Notes: generated from the letters alone by a model not told the origin. Counted from the first letter of the stretch, positions 21,597 to 35,330 are shown. The stretch is 64,000 nt of DNA from Utricularia gibba (GCA_002189035.1 NEEC01000008.1:2418001-2482000); one strand, 5' to 3'. Numbers and translations are program-made.

Positions 21597-24500
21597 ATGC
21601 AATTGCAGGGAGGCACGGGAAAGATGGGCCGCGGCGGCGGGAGTGCTGGAAAGAAGACTATTACGACTTCCTCGATCAACCGCCCTGCTTCCGGCGGCCG
21701 TTTATCCGTGGGTGGTGGGGGAGGAGGTGTTCGAGGCCGCGGAGGGGCCTCTTCCGCTGCAATCTCATCTCCGACCACCGGGTCGCTGCAAGTCGAGGAA
21801 AGTTTCAGCCTTGTGAGGGAGAAACCATTGAATTTCGGGATCGCAATAAAGCTAGCGCCTGACCTTGTGGAGGAGATCAAGCGCGTGGAGGCGCAAGGTG
21901 CCACTGCCCGTATAAAGTTCGACGTCAATGCTAACAATCCTAATGGGAATGTGAGTGCCCAACTTTATCTGGGGTTTTTTATTGAATCGTTTGAAACTTT
22001 CTATTTTCTGTTTTTTATATCAAGGTGTAAACCGGGATTTGTGTGTTCTACTGTATGTTATCATTGCTAATTCGAGTGTCTATGCATGTATTAAGCCAGG
22101 ACTTGGGATTCAGTTGAAAACTTGGGTGATCATTTGGGATTGGTGCTTTTTCATTGGATCAAATCCCCATTGCTCGAGTCAATTTCCATTATAGGTGTTA
22201 TGTTATGTTGATATTCTGTTAAAGTTAGGTCCTTTTACCTTTGGCGTTTTCATCACGGAAAACGGTTTTTTAGCTTCAATTAGTGGAGCCACCAGTGTAC
22301 GAAATGTCATGTTAATTTATTGAAAGTACCTTGCGTTGGTAGAGAGCGATCATTTCTGCAGCCCAAAGCGTTTTTTCTCTCGCATTGTGTGCAAGAACTG
22401 GTGAAAACATTTAATATCATTTTTGGGAAAAATCCCTTATTGCTTCACTACAGAGCTTCTCTTTGTTGTCTAGGATATTTCTGTTCGAATTGTACAGTGG
22501 GAATAATGTTGGCTGTCGTGTTATCACTATGACTGTTATTTCTGTGGCCTTTCGACTTGAATGAAAACATCTTCTAATATGTTTCCAGTTGCTTTTTCTT
22601 TATTTATGTAAACTATCCTCATCACAGTTTTTATCGACAGGTTATTCATGCGGGAGATAAAGTCTTTAAATTTACATGGTCAAGAGAACCTGGGGACTTG
22701 TGTGATGTATATGAAGAATTTGGAAGTGGTGATGACGGAAATGGCTTGCTTTTAGAGTCTGGAAGCACTTGGCGTAAGCTGAATGTGGAGCGAGAATTAG
22801 ATGATTCAACTAAAAACCACGTCAAAAGGCTTTCAGAAGAAGCTGAGCGTAAACAAAAATCACGCAAGTATGCTTTCTTTGCATGAATTTTATGAAGTTG
22901 ATAGCAAATATTTGCTCTATCATTTCTGCTGTGATATTTATGTGTAACCTTTTTCTTTGTGGACATTGAGGGATTATCCATGTTTAGTTCACTAAGAGTT
23001 TTTTTTTTTTTTTTTTGTTGCATGAAACAGAGCGATTGTCTTAGACCATCAAAATCCTTCCATGAAGAATCATATCAAAGCAGCTGCTAATGTTGGGTGT
23101 AAGTCCTTTTTAGTTTTCATGTTATATTCTCTCTATGTTTAGACAATGCAATGACAAGAATGTTTCTGATAGTTGTTTTATGCGCTGAGGAACTCGGTAC
23201 TAATTCCTTATTTTTGTGATCTCTGCTGCTATGAGTTGAGTTCTTATGTGATGTTCTGTAGATACTTTTTTCCAGCTTCCCACCCATCCCCTGTTATCTC
23301 AATGTGAACACTTTATTTGATGAAAAGATGGCAGATCATGTAATAAATAGTGTGATTTGTTTTGCACAACAGTATATGCTGTTATCTGATACGTTACATG
23401 TCGTTTCTGTTTCTTAGCTCATCCATGGAGAGGCTTAAAATCTCGGAAGGAACCCCCTTTCAAGAAGATGAAGCCTGAACCTCCTTTAGGTAATATTGTA
23501 ATAGATATATTTTTTTTTCTTATGTGGTATCATATTCTAGGTTTGTGCAAACCCAAGGTTATATACTTTTTTTAAGAAAAAAAAACTAATTAGACAGTCA
23601 GTGGTTTTAGTTTTAGTTTTACTATGTTATGATTATTCATAGCCTTTGCCTGTCTATAAATTACCGCAGGTGGCCCTCCTTTAACTTTCTCTAAAGCTGG
23701 TTCGTCAACAACTCCCATTTCAAAGGTTAATTTGTCCTCTGGGTCCCCTTTGCTTTCTCTACAAGAGCAACATGGGCCCCAAGCATCACCATCTAGCTGT
23801 GCCCATGTGTTGAGAGGCAATGCTGGTGCAGCAGAAGTTTCATCCACTAAAAGTACAAAGAAAATCAGTGGTGACAATGACACACACATCAGGCCTCAAA
23901 GTAGTAATGCTGGCGAACAGGCTAAACAAAATCGTAGCTCAGAGATCAAACCTCCTGATTTACGTGGTTTGATGATATCCTTGCTTCTAGGGAATCAAGA
24001 CAAAGGAATGACCATCCAAGTAAGACACAATATGCAGAAATACTTATATTTGCAATTCCTTAGCCCATTGCTTTCTTCACATTTCCATTGAAAGAGGGGA
24101 CATGAACTAGAAGGTGGTGATGTTATCCACTGAAGTTTTGTATACATTGTGTTAGAGTGCATCAAGACATCTTGTGGGAAGCAGGCTGCGGTGGTGTTGT
24201 AATATTCTTAATCATGTTTCTTTCGCATTTTCTTTTATAGGATTTGGAAAGAGCTCTTGGTGAAGCTGCCCCCAACTCAACCTGGCAAATTGAGCAAACC
24301 TTGAAACAAGTATGTGTCAAAAATTTTTAGTGATAACAAATGGTGCAAACTCTGGGCACTTATCTGAATTGTTGTTGTTCAGATTGCAGTTTATCATGCT
24401 TCTGGGAAATATATTTTGAAACCAGGAGTGGAGATGGAAATTCTGAATAAACAGCCGTATCAAAGTCAAAGGTCTGTGTGCCTTACAGAAGTCATTTTCA

Positions 24501-27224
24501 CGTGTTTATTATATTATTAGGGATGTTTCTGATTTTTCTTTGAATTATAAAAGAGCAGAGCTCTCTTAGGCGTGAGTTTGTGTCACAAAATCATGTTATC
24601 CAGCGCTTCTCCTTCATTCATGCAACAGTTGAAGAATAATGGACGTGCTTAACATTTACATTGTCGAATTCTGATGTCTTGTTTTCTTTCAGTTCTCCAG
24701 AACTTAGTCATCACCAGGCACTGGATTTCCAGAAGATCAACAGTCTTTCTTCTCAAGATCCTACTTCCACCACTGCAGCAGCTACCAAGAATGAACAGAA
24801 AAATGTATTGAGGGCCAGTCCGGTGGTAACTGAAGACATGGAGAAAATTGATATACTAAGTAACTCGCCAGAGCATTCAAATGAAAAAAAGAATTCCAAC
24901 AACAGTGACGGTACAGCAGGCAGCTCCAGTGATAGCAGAAGTGGAAGTGAAAGTGGTGATAGTAGTGAAAGTGAGAGTGATAGTTCAAGTCATAGCAGAA
25001 GTAAAAGTAGAAGCCCGCAGCAGAGTAACAGTGCAAGCAGTTCGGATACCACTGTCAGTAGCAAGCAGGCGTCTGATGAAGATGTAGACATTATGACAAG
25101 TGATGATGATAAGGAATCAATTCACAGATTGAAAGATTCTGGAGTGGCCTCATTCAAATCTCCCATTAATATTGGGGATTACGGAAAGCCTGATGGTATT
25201 TCTGATAATGCTGAAAGACAAGCAGCTAATTATTTGTTTCGTAATGGAGAAGATGAAGAACCCGTAAGAATCTTATCAACTGGTGAATGTAAAAGACAAC
25301 TTGATGATACTATGTATGACGACAAGTCTCATGACAGAAAGAGGTTCAAGAGCAGAAACTCAAGTCATCCAGTTTCTGGGACTCTAAACTTTATTTTTGG
25401 TGAGAGCCCTTCCAACTCTTCTCCTGATTCTCCTGTTGAAAGTCCTGGTAAAGTAGCCACCACTATGACCGATCGCAATGGTACAACTGACCTTACTGTG
25501 CAGTCAGGTTTGAACCAAAGAATGCCAAGCTCATACACCTCCGATACTCAGAAGGGAGTTCATAGATCCTCAGAAGCTTCTGTAGTGACTGAAACCTCAT
25601 CTAGAAAAAGAAAGCCTAACACGAATGACACTTCAGTACCTTCAGTTAAGCATTCTGAAAAGGTCAAATCAGCAGCCCGGTATCAACATGGTGTTGGAGA
25701 CAAGCATTCAACATTGGCTGGGGACGTCAAAGAGACTGTCTCTCATGCTAGCTCTCACGGTAGATCTCCAGTGATGGATGTGCGCCACAATGCACTCCGA
25801 AGAGAGTTTTCAGACCTTGAATTGGGTGAACTACGAGAAACAGTGCATGATGAAACTTCTGTAGGTAAGGCTGAGTTTCAGAGTAAAGTTCTTTCCAAAC
25901 AGTTAGAAACTAGATCAATGGATCCAGGATGTCAGAATTCAGACTTGAACCGGGGGAAACCATATGAGAAAATGACTACTGATGTGGGAGAATTGTCTCC
26001 TCGACAGCCAGAAGCAGATTTTTCTAGCAATGTTGATGTGGCATCAAAGAGGAAGGCAGCTGACAATTCTGCAGATAAAATTAAAGCATCTCAATCTCAG
26101 AACAAGCAGAATCAATTTTCTGGGGATTTTGTAGACTTTGGAACCCAGAATGTCAAAGTTACTGAGATGAAAATTAAAACTAAATACAGTGATGCCCGAA
26201 GTAAGGGTGCAGCGACGAAAACCCCTGCTAATAAGGTGCCTGTGGATTCAGTTGAGCAGTTGCATGACACTGTTGGAGCTACTGGTTCCCATGTCACAAA
26301 AGTCAGCAAAAAGCAGAAGCCTGGTACAGTGGGGCAGTCAAATGGCAAATTGAGAGCCCCTTAATGAAGGGGAATAATAGGGGAGCCCAAGAAAGTAACG
26401 AATCTCCAGATGAAATCGCATCCTTGTTCATCAAGTATGAGAAGGAGGCGCCTGAAATGAAGGGGCCCATAACGGATGTTTCACAGTGAGTATTAACATT
26501 CATTTTTTAACTAACGGTCACTGTGAAAATGTTCTTACAAAATTCATCTGAGATTAGTGTCTTATTTATGCGGGATTTTGCATTTCAGGTATGAAAATTA
26601 TGTCAAAGAGTATCAAGAGAAGTATGAAAGCTATTCCTTCTTGACTAGAACACTTGGGTCATACCGGTAATATACGCTGATCCGGAGGATCATTCCAATG
26701 CCAGTGCTTAAAGTTAGCTGACTTTTTTATTTGCTGCGTGCTCAGGAACGAGTTCAATAAACTTGGGAAGGAGCTTGAGGCTAGCAAGGGCCGGGATGCA
26801 AAGAGATATCACGATAAACTGGAGCAAATGATGTCATCATATCGTGAATGTGGCGAGGTACACCAATCACTCGTTTTTACAGTCTCAATTTCATGTTGCC
26901 AGTGTGTTATTGGTAATTTAGGGCCTGAAGCTCATTCTAGTTTCTATTATCTCCATGGTTGATTCAAGCACTTGGACCACTCTTAAAATGGTCTCTAGTT
27001 TTTGCTTCTGACAAGTTCTTCTTCCACAGAGACATAAACGAATGAAGAAGGTTTTTCTTTTGCTTCATGAAGAATTGAGGGTCTGACCTCTCTCTCTCTT
27101 GATGTTTCTTTAGGGTTATCAAGATTTCATTTCCTCATTGCTTGATCGTTTCCATTCTTGTTGTTATGTGCAGCATTTGAAACAGATGATTAGAGATTTT
27201 GCCGCCTCATACAAGAAAAAATGA
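21597..27224 (+). CDS. ELL/occludin-domain RNA polymerase II elongation factor-like protein, one apparent frameshift
   Basis: This is a twelve-exon gene for a nuclear protein of about 1104 residues. Exons are approximately 21597-21950, 22641-22867, 23031-23098, 23418-23489, 23670-24019, 24241-24309, 24383-24471, 24693-26485, 26589-26666, 26746-26857, 27030-27080 and 27174-27224, all in phase. The N-terminus is Gly-rich. A region resembling the ELL N-terminal domain follows (FSLVREKPLNFGIAIKL, KVFKFTWSREPGDLC), then a winged-helix-like block (PPDLRGLMISLLLGNQDKGM). Next come a long Ser-rich charged stretch and the C-terminal occludin/ELL coiled coil (LFIKYEKEAPEM, YENYVKEYQEKYESY, LEASKGRDAKRYHDKLEQMM, HKRMKKVFLLLHEEL). 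ELL promotes transcript elongation; plant members are less studied. Frame is lost at the CCCC run 26357-26360; one more C restores it. Confidence 0.85.
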
Positions 27225-28169
27225 ATCTTCACTCTTCTCACCCACCTTCCTTGATAACCCTTTACACCATTAGTATCTCTGCGACAGAAGATATTCCATT
27301 TGATTGTCTTCTCCTGCCGAGGACTGTTGAGGTGGCGAGCTTACAGTCAAACCACTGACACCTTCCGAAATTGCCCCACAGAAAGTTGCCTGTAAGCTTC
27401 AGCTTCTTATTCTGATGGAATTGTATTCCATGGTGCTCCTATCAGTTATTGCTAATCTTCTCTTGGGGCAAGTGGAACTCTGGGCGGATGCAGAAGCACT
27501 TGTATATAGTATGTGTAAATTAGCTTTCTTTTTTTCTGGGGTCTCCCTCCTTTTGAGATTGTACATGGCAGCTTCTTCTCTTAGCTTCCTTAACCGCATG
27601 CAACCTCATCCATCAGTTTTGAGATTTATTTCCATTCCTAGTGTGAAATCATTGGAAAAAGAAAAAAACTGGACTTCTCAGGGGGGGAGCAGTTTCAATT
27701 TCACTGTTACTTTTCCAGATTCCTTATTGGGGTAGAAGCTCATCTGTCACTCTTTCTGGCATTTCAATATGATGGGGCTGCTCATCATCAACACCCACTA
27801 AGCAATATATCCACCTCAAATGAAACTCCGGGAAGATTGGACAATATCCCCATGTACGGACGTGTGTGCTGCGTCTGGTTTTTTTCTTTCTGTGAGTGGA
27901 TCCCCTTTGGCATAGCAGATTTTGAAACTGATTTTTATTGTGATTAAAGGGTAGCTTTTGGACAACTCCATCCAATAGAATTAAAATCTCACGAACAGTC
28001 TGTAGAGGAAGAAGCATTGTCATTTGATTATTCTGATGACATCTTTAGAATCAAACCTTCACATCCAATTCGATTGAAATGCCTTTTTTTTCTTCAAAAA
28101 CATGTAAAGATTTATTTTTTTTTGGTGTGATTCTTTACTTTTTTTTCAAAGAAAGGGCGCCGCTGTGAG
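27225..28169. other. 3' flank of the ELL-like gene and promoter of the PPR gene
   Basis: Short open frames here show no family features. T-rich runs occur near 28085-28150. Nothing else is supported. Confidence 0.5.
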
Positions 28170-29986
28170 ATGTACCGAATGCCTGCTCTCCATTTGCATT
28201 TCAACAGGAACGGCGCCTTCACTGCTGGGAGCAGAATCAGGTACTCGTCTACGTGTTCTCGCTTCAAGACAGAGATCCGTCATGCCACCCTTTTAAAAGA
28301 TGGAACCATTGAGATCCCACATTTTTGTAACTACTTACTTACCCTGTATATGGACACTCGGCATTCAGATTCTGTAGGGAAGCTGTTCGACGAAATTACT
28401 CAAAGAGATGTTAGAACTTGGACGATTCTCATATCGGGTTTGTCCAGACGGGGGCATTACTTGATTGCCCTGGACTACTTTCGTCAGATGATGGCGGAAG
28501 GAAGGGTTGTCCCAATGCTTTTACTCTGTCGAGTTTGCTCAACTGTTGCTCTTCTCTAGAAAGGGGGTGGCGATGGGGGAAGGCGGTTCATTGCTGGATT
28601 ATCAGAAATCCAATTGGTGTTGATGTTGCATTAGAAAATGCGCTTCTTGATCTGTATGCTAAATTCAAAGGTTTCCATTATTTGAAACGGTTCTTTGAAC
28701 TAATGGAGGATAGAGATTCAATATCTTGGAATATTGTGATGGCCGCGGAGATAAGCAGAGGTGCAGTGGAAGATGCTCTTCGTTTGTTTTGGAGGTTGCC
28801 ATCCAAAACAGTTTCAAGTTGGAATACTATGATTGATGGGCTTCTGAAACATGGATTTGAGATAAAGGCTTTGGAGCTTCTCCACGACATGGTAAAAGCT
28901 GGAACCGCTTTTGATCATGTCACGTACTCGACGTCGTTGGCTTTAACCGCTTCACTACAGAATCTGCAACTAGGGGCACAGATTCATTGTCGTGTGCTTA
29001 GAAATGGGATTCATGATGATTCATTTGTACATACCGCACTTATTGACATGTACTGCAAATGCAGGGAAATGGGGAAGGGTTCACTGATTTTTCAAGAATC
29101 AAAAGGAGGGTTGGGATCCAGTCATGATTTAATGACAGAAACTATTTCTCGAAGTGCACTTGTTGCAGGATATGTCCAAAATGGTATGGTAAATGATGCC
29201 TTGAAGTGCTTCAACTCCATGATTCATGAACAGCAGGAAATCGAACTCTTTACATTTACTAGCATTCTTGTAGCCTCATCTCATGCTGCTTTATTGGAGC
29301 TTGGTGAGCAGATTCATGCTCATACAATGAAGTCTGGGGACATTCAAGATATCATATTGTCTGCATCCATGATTGACATGTATGCCAAATGTGGAAAACT
29401 GGGCAATGCCTGGTCCTTTTTCAGACAAACTCAATCAAGGAATGTTGTGCTCTGGAGCGTGATGATATCCAGCTATGGAGTGCACGGCCGTGGAGTAGAA
29501 GCAGTTCAGCTGTTTGAGTTAATGAGAAACAAGGGGATTAAGCCAAATGAGGTCAGTTTCCTGGGACTTCTCACAGCTTGTAGCCATGCTGGTTTGGTTA
29601 AAGAGGGCTGCAATTACTTCAAAATGATGATAGATATGTGTGGTATTCACCCAGGCATAGAGCATTTTCTCTGCATGGTAGACCTTTTGGGCCGTGCTGG
29701 TCACTTGAAAGAAACGGAATACTTCGTTTATGCGAATGGGATCCACCATTTAAGACAAGTGTGGAAAGCTTTTTTGTCAAATTGCTGGCTTCATAAGAAT
29801 GTTCAAATGACTAACTGGATCTCAGAGAAAATTCTTGCACTGGAGGGGCGGGTGATCCATCCCAATCCTGATTCCGACTCCCCAAAATATGTTTTGGAGG
29901 AAGCAGCTAAGTTATGTGATCACATGCTGCAAAATGGAGTTGTAAAACACCCGGGCCAATCGTGGATCTATTTAAAGAACACCTGA
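28170..29986 (+). CDS. PLS-class pentatricopeptide repeat protein, one apparent frameshift
   Basis: This is an intronless PPR protein of about 605 residues. Such proteins bind organelle transcripts and act in editing or processing. The N-terminus is basic and Ser/Arg-rich (to about residue 30), suggesting mitochondrial or plastid import. Repeats are clear: LFDEITQRDVRTWTILISGL, ALENALLDLYAKFKG, VSSWNTMIDGLLKHGFEIKA, TALIDMYCKCREMGKG, SASMIDMYAKCGKLGNAWSF and VSFLGLLTACSHAGLVKEG, followed by an E-like C-terminus ending SWIYLKNT. There is no DYW domain. The frame changes at the GGG run 28504-28506; one added G joins MMAEGRG to CPNAFTLSSLL, a typical PPR continuation. Confidence 0.88.
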
Positions 29987-30612
29987 ATTGTTGTAATAAC
30001 ATTTTATGGGAATGAAGAACGCTGGGAGGAGGAAACTCCATGATGAACTTGGCGTCAACAACTGATGGCTTTCTCCGGTTGGAGCGTAGTCTCTACAAAG
30101 CGCCGTCAGAAGGAAGATGGGAGAGTACTAGTGTAAGAAGTGCTGTGATCCTCTCTTCTCCCATGATTCCCCTTTTCCCAGTGTATTGGCTGATGACATT
30201 TTAATTGATGAAACACTGGATTGTCTTCCGTTCATCGTCCAGGAAGTGAAGCTGCAGCGAACCCCGAGAAGGTAGCCTAGCCGCTGGTGATACGTGAACC
30301 CAGAGCAGTTGAAAGAGCATTTGAGGAACGCAGTGCCGTTGAGGAGGATCTGAAGCTCCTCCCCTGGTTCTGTTAGTTGCAGACAACTTCAAGTGATGGG
30401 ATCACGTTGAGAAACAGCCAACATGGAAGCCATTCATCAGCTATCCTAACAACACGATCCATTGACAGACATTTTCATCATTGCAGACGAGAGTTATGTT
30501 CGATGCTACTGTGGGCATTGCATTGCTGCTGCGATACCATCGGTATGTTCCAGTACAGTACCATGATCAGATGTTGGGACTCAACTACAACATGAGGAGA
30601 AGGATGGTGAAC
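29987..30612. other. Convergent 3' flanks of the PPR and seipin genes
   Basis: No coding region, repeat or RNA gene was recognised in this mixed-composition stretch. Confidence 0.5.
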
Positions 30613-31584
30613 CTAAGGGAATGTAACAACAGTAACAGTGCTGCAACCTGAGGTTGTAGCAGCACTTTTTACTTCAAGTCCCTTTCTTCGGCTCGGAGAT
30701 GCTGTGCTGCTTGCTGCTGATTCGTAGCGCCGTAAGGAGATCACAGGGGAAATGAGAGGTTTGAAGAAAAGCAACGCCATGATGAGGAAAACATAGAAGG
30801 TTGTCCAGACGTACAGCGTCCATTTCCACATGTAAATCAGGTTCTTTGTCCAGGGGAGCCTCGACTCCACGACGAGATGCGCCTTGTACAGCTCCGGGAG
30901 GAACGAAGTACCGGAGCGCGGCAGTAGAGTAACCTGAATGAAGTCCGTCCGTGGATGGTTTACTTCTCTGTGCTTTAAGATGGAGACACTCATCATCTGC
31001 GTCTCGCTGGTCAACCCCAGGAACAAAGGTACGCCCATGAAAAATGTTCGCAGGACTCGAATGGGCCAGCTTGTGAACTTCAAGATGCAGGGCTGGCTTG
31101 ATTTCGCCACCCTTTCGCCGCTTCCTGAAATTATTTCACCGGTCACCTGCAACAGAGAGGTTACCTATTTGTTCGAGCTTCAGTTCAATGGAGGGTTGTT
31201 CATTCATTGACTCACCTGAAACATGCCCAGGTCAGTATTGTAGTCTGATTCGGGCAAGAGAAGAACTAATGAGGCATGGATGGTTTGCCCGACGGGAACT
31301 CCTCCGATGACAGGAGCGACGGCGGAAGGACGGGGTTCCGAGTAGTCAAACTGCAGAGGCTGCCTGAATTGAACGGGTTCTTCCACCAAGTACCTCAACA
31401 GCAACACGGCCAAAACGGCAGCCGTAACCAACGCCATGATAAGCACCATCAAGACATACGCCGCCGCGAGTACACCGACGGCGATCCTCCCGATGAGATC
31501 AAACGGCTGTGATTTCCGGCGGGAGAGGATTGAAGATAAGAATGATAATTTCAGGGGGGAGAGCGACGAGGATCCCTGATCCAT
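30613..31584 (-). CDS. Seipin (lipid droplet assembly protein)
   Basis: This is a two-exon gene (31584-31216 and 31146-30613) for a 300-residue ER membrane protein that organises lipid-droplet formation at ER contact sites. The first membrane segment lies in IAVGVLAAAYVLMVLIMALV. The conserved lumenal core begins near VPVGQTIHASLVLLLPESDY and continues through KFTSWPIRVLRTFFMGVPL, with SETQMMSVSILKH and TDFIQVTLLPRSG. The second membrane segment is WTTFYVFLIMALLFFKPL. Length is nearer to Arabidopsis SEIPIN1 than to the longer SEIPIN2/3. The splice join MFQ-VTGEI matches the phase and is flanked by good GT-AG sites. The gene is intact. Confidence 0.9.
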
Positions 31585-32572
31585 TCCGTGAAACCAATCA
31601 AGTTCCAGTCCCCTGTGTTTGAAATCAAAGGAAACAGATGGATGTGGCGCCGGCCGGCCGGACGCATGCAGACGTGCCCACCCGGACACGAACGGGACAC
31701 GTGGTGCACGAACTCCTTCGCACCAAGACACGTACGTGCAGTGTACAAACAAAAAAAGAAGAAAAACCCTTATTGGGCTACATGTTCTCAAATGCAGAGG
31801 CCTGAGGTCCAAGGTATGTCTTTTATAAGTGGGCCACATTCTTATTGGGCTGAGTTAGCCTTCAGCCCGTTACTAACAACCCCCACCCCTTGGGAAGTGG
31901 GAAGCGAGAACCGATCGGATGCGGGGGCGGGCATGGACCGCACCGGGACTGGGAGCTTCTTCTGCAGTCACCACGATAAAAATATCTGTTCAAAGCGGTA
32001 TGAACGCATGCCCATTTCTCAGCCAAACAAATCTGCATTCGTTCGAGGTAGGCTGATACGGTCTTTTTTCGACCACTGGTTTTTTCGCGGGGAGGATTTA
32101 TATTATTTTACTCTAGTCTTGCATCTCGGCAAAATCTTGAGGATTATTGCGTCACTGATTACGTTGGATGATCTTCTTGATATCTTTTTCGGGGTCGCAG
32201 AAATTTTTCCAGAATGGGTTTGAGTTGGAGATTTTCCAGGAATTGCTGTGTAAATGAAAGCAGCTCAGGTGGCAGAGAATTTTTCCGTGAACAAATATTG
32301 TTGTTACTTCGATTTAGTTTCCTGTCTTCGATATGTGTAGGCTGTGGTTTCTGATTCTGTCGATAAAATTAAGTTTTTGAGGTTTCACTGAGCAGTCAAG
32401 TTCTCACAATCATGATCATGTGTCTTGCAGGAATAACTTATGGGAGTTGTAGTGGAGAAGACTTCTATCTTCTTTGGCAAAGTAATTAGGGATTGAAAAG
32501 TTCTTTCCGCTAAGAAGCATTCAGTTGTCCCCTTTGACGTATAATTGGGTTTTTTCTCTACAAATACCGAGG
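31585..32572. other. Divergent promoter region, seipin and LEC14B, with a likely 5'UTR intron
   Basis: The region contains an ACACGTGG G-box-like site near 31697. A GTAGGC donor near 32047 and a TCTTGCAG acceptor near 32430 suggest a leader intron for the LEC14B gene. The long open frame across 31588-32223 has no family features. Confidence 0.45.
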
Positions 32573-34983
32573 ATGAGTTGGACCAGAAGATTTTTTAAGG
32601 TTTCTGATTGTGAAAATGAGCCCGGAAGTTCATATGAAAATGTGCCTCCTGGGTGTCCCGATGGTGATTTTTCACACTGTACAAAGATTAAATCAACTCC
32701 TCAGGAGCGCCTGACCCATGTACTTCCTGGAAAGGCAACATCATTACCCGTATCCCCAGTGAAAATGCTGCTAGCTAGAGAGTGCAACTACAGTGGACGA
32801 GGAAGGTTCTCGAATTCAGATTCCTGTCATGTCTTGAGCCGTTATTTGCCTACTGGTGGTCCTTTCAAGATTGACACGCTGTCTAGTTGTGCATACGTGT
32901 CTCAGTTTTCAGCTGATGGTTCTCTTTTTGTTGCTGGGTTTCAGGTATGTGCTTCTAGTTTTGATGAAGCATTTTAGCTTCTGCGTATAGTTTCGAAGTA
33001 ATTAGCATCTCCATTTTTAAACAGGAGAGTCATATTAGAGTTTACAATGTGGATATGGATTGGAAAGTTAAGAAGGATATTCTAGCCAAGAACTTGAGAT
33101 GGACTATTACTGATACTTGTCTTTCTCCAGATCGCCGTTTTCTTGTAAGAATGTCTTACTTGTTTGCAATCCTTTTATCATGGTTTATTTCTTTGTATTG
33201 CTTCATTTTTAATGTAGGTACTCTGATCTGTTTTTTTTTTTTCATGTACTATATTCAGGTATATTCCAGCATTACACCCGTTGTTTATATTGTTGATGTT
33301 GGATCTGGAACCGAGATTCTCAGGCAAATGTCACGGTCTGTATTTCAATTCTCATCAAGATTTGCATTAGAGAAAATTATGAAAAATGTGCTGAGAAAAA
33401 CTCATAGGTAGATATGCATTGGCTATTTGTATCGCATATTTCATCTGGGAATATTGTCTTGATTTTACTTAAACCAAATTCTCAGGATCAAACTTAACAT
33501 GTCCTGCCTCATATCTACTTCAGGAAATTCATGAAGGTTTAGAATTTTTGTCCGATGGTGATGATTATGGTGATAATTCGTTTGGAATATTTTCTGTCAA
33601 GTTCTCAACTGATGGGCGGGAAATTGTGGCTGCCAGTAGTGATGCATCTATTTATGTCTATGACCTTGAATCTAGAAGGCAAAGTCTCAGAATCCCCGCT
33701 CACAGTGTAAGGTCAATATACGTATTTTCTCCTTGAGCTATTGCTTATGCTGAATAGCTATATTGGATCTGTACATTAAAATGCAGTCAGATGTGAATGC
33801 TGTTTGCTTCGCGGATGAAACTGGAAACGTCATCTACTCAGGCAGTGATGATCACCTATGCAAGGTACCTTTTGTGTGTTTCACCTTTTTTCCTCTCTAA
33901 AATAGTAATTCATATCAACAAGCCGATATCCAGTATTATATGCTCCTCGTACAATTTAGATACAGGGTATTATGTGTAGCTCATAAACTTCATTTCTTAG
34001 GTTTGGGATAGACGCTGCTTTGTCTCAAGAGGCCAAGCTGCTGGAGTTCTTATGGGACATTTAGAAGGCATTACCTTCATTGACAGTCGTGGAGATGGCC
34101 GATACTTCATCTCAAATGGGAAAGACCAAGCCATCAAACTTTGGGATGTAAGGAAAATGTCGTCAAATGTCAATTAGTACGTCAAACTTACTCTTTCTAT
34201 TGATGTATCTTTGCTATCTAGACAAAGTATAAATAGCCAATGTATAAATTTTACAGTTTCCAACTTGTAACACCTATTAGTTTGTTTGTCTTACAATTTC
34301 TATGTTTTCCTTGTGGGTAGCGTATTTAAACGTCAACCTTTGGAATGGGATTACCGGTGGATGGACTTTCCGGAACATGCAAAGAAAATCTGTCATCCTG
34401 ATGACATCTCCATAGGTACCTATAGAGGGCACAAGGTGTTGCGGACTCTCATACGCTGCTATTTCTCCCCGGAATACAGGTAGTGCTTACCCTCAATGAG
34501 AAGCTCGTGGCTTATCTTTCTGACGTTTAGTGTAACTTTTGTGTATTTGGCTGATGAATATTGCAGTACTGGACGAAGGTATATATACACAGGATCAACT
34601 GATGGGTCGGTTTTCATTTATGATGTGGTACGCATATAACCTCATCCATGTTCTTCCTCAACGTCATCGCATTAGCTTTTTTTCCCCACTGAGTGCATCC
34701 ATGTCGAACCCGCATATGGTGTGCTGATGATGGATAAACCTGCATCCTTGGTTTCCTTCCATGACTACTACTCACCTCCTTATATCATGCGCAGTTGACT
34801 GGTCAGCAAGTGGCGAAACTCGACTACCATGAGGATCCAGTAAGGGATTGCAACTGGCACCCATACTGTCCGATGCTGGTGAGCTCATCTTGGGATGGAA
34901 TACTTGCGGCATGGCAGCCTGGACAAAGGGATAACCCAGTGCCGGTGAAACGCACCAGAAGAAGGCGCAGGTTTTTTTACTAA
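32573..34983 (+). CDS. LEC14B: LEC14B-type WD40 repeat protein
   Basis: This is a nine-exon gene with exons at about 32573-32944, 33025-33144, 33259-33339, 33524-33706, 33787-33864, 34001-34176, 34321-34479, 34567-34627 and 34795-34983, giving about 472 residues in one consistent phase. Family landmarks are ECNYSGRGRFSNSDSCHVLS, YVSQFSADGSLFVAGFQ, GIFSVKFSTDGREIVAAS, VIYSGSDDHLCKVWDRR, YFISNGKDQAIKLWD, YIYTGSTDGSVFIYD and LVSSSWDGILAAWQPG. WD40 propellers of this plant group are thought to serve as substrate adaptors for CUL4-DDB1 ubiquitin ligases; that role is inferred. Exon 3 ends at a weaker GTATTT donor. No frame break. Confidence 0.9.
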
Positions 34984-35298
34984 GAGGTAAGTCCTCTTCC
35001 ATGAGACGCTGCTGCTACTTGCTACAGAGCTGTTCTTCAGGTGTCAAGCAATAGCTCCAGTTAGCAACCGTATAGGATGCAACAGCCCTCTTCTCCAAAC
35101 AAGGAAATGCCTGCTGCCCATCTATCTATCAGTGTGTGTAGTATATCATAAATAAAATGCTGGTGACAAAATATTGTACAAAACATGACAGAGGAATCTG
35201 GATCTTTGTCTGTGTTTCATATCAGTGAAGGCCTTCTGTGGTAGCCCTCCTGTTTTGATGAGTCTCAAACCCAGAACTGTCAAATCATCTTCATGTCT

Positions 35299-35330
35299 TT
35301 GGACATGACAAAGCATCTTGTCATGTCCAA
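35299..35330. other. Perfect 13-base inverted repeat (hairpin)
   Basis: TTGGACATGACAA (35299-35311) and TTGTCATGTCCAA (35318-35330) are exact reverse complements around a six-base loop. They sit about 320 bases after the LEC14B stop codon. It may be a 3'-end RNA hairpin or the relic of an inverted duplication; no function is known to me. Confidence 0.6.

Noticed and set aside
24782-25036. A minus-strand frame rich in His, Phe and Tyr inside the ELL-like gene
   Set aside because: It is the antisense shadow of the Ser-rich repeat region and reads as low-complexity only.
31588-32223. A 211-codon plus-strand open frame between seipin and LEC14B
   Set aside because: It spans the promoter and leader of both genes and shows no family motif. 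It also overlaps a likely leader intron, so it is taken as chance.
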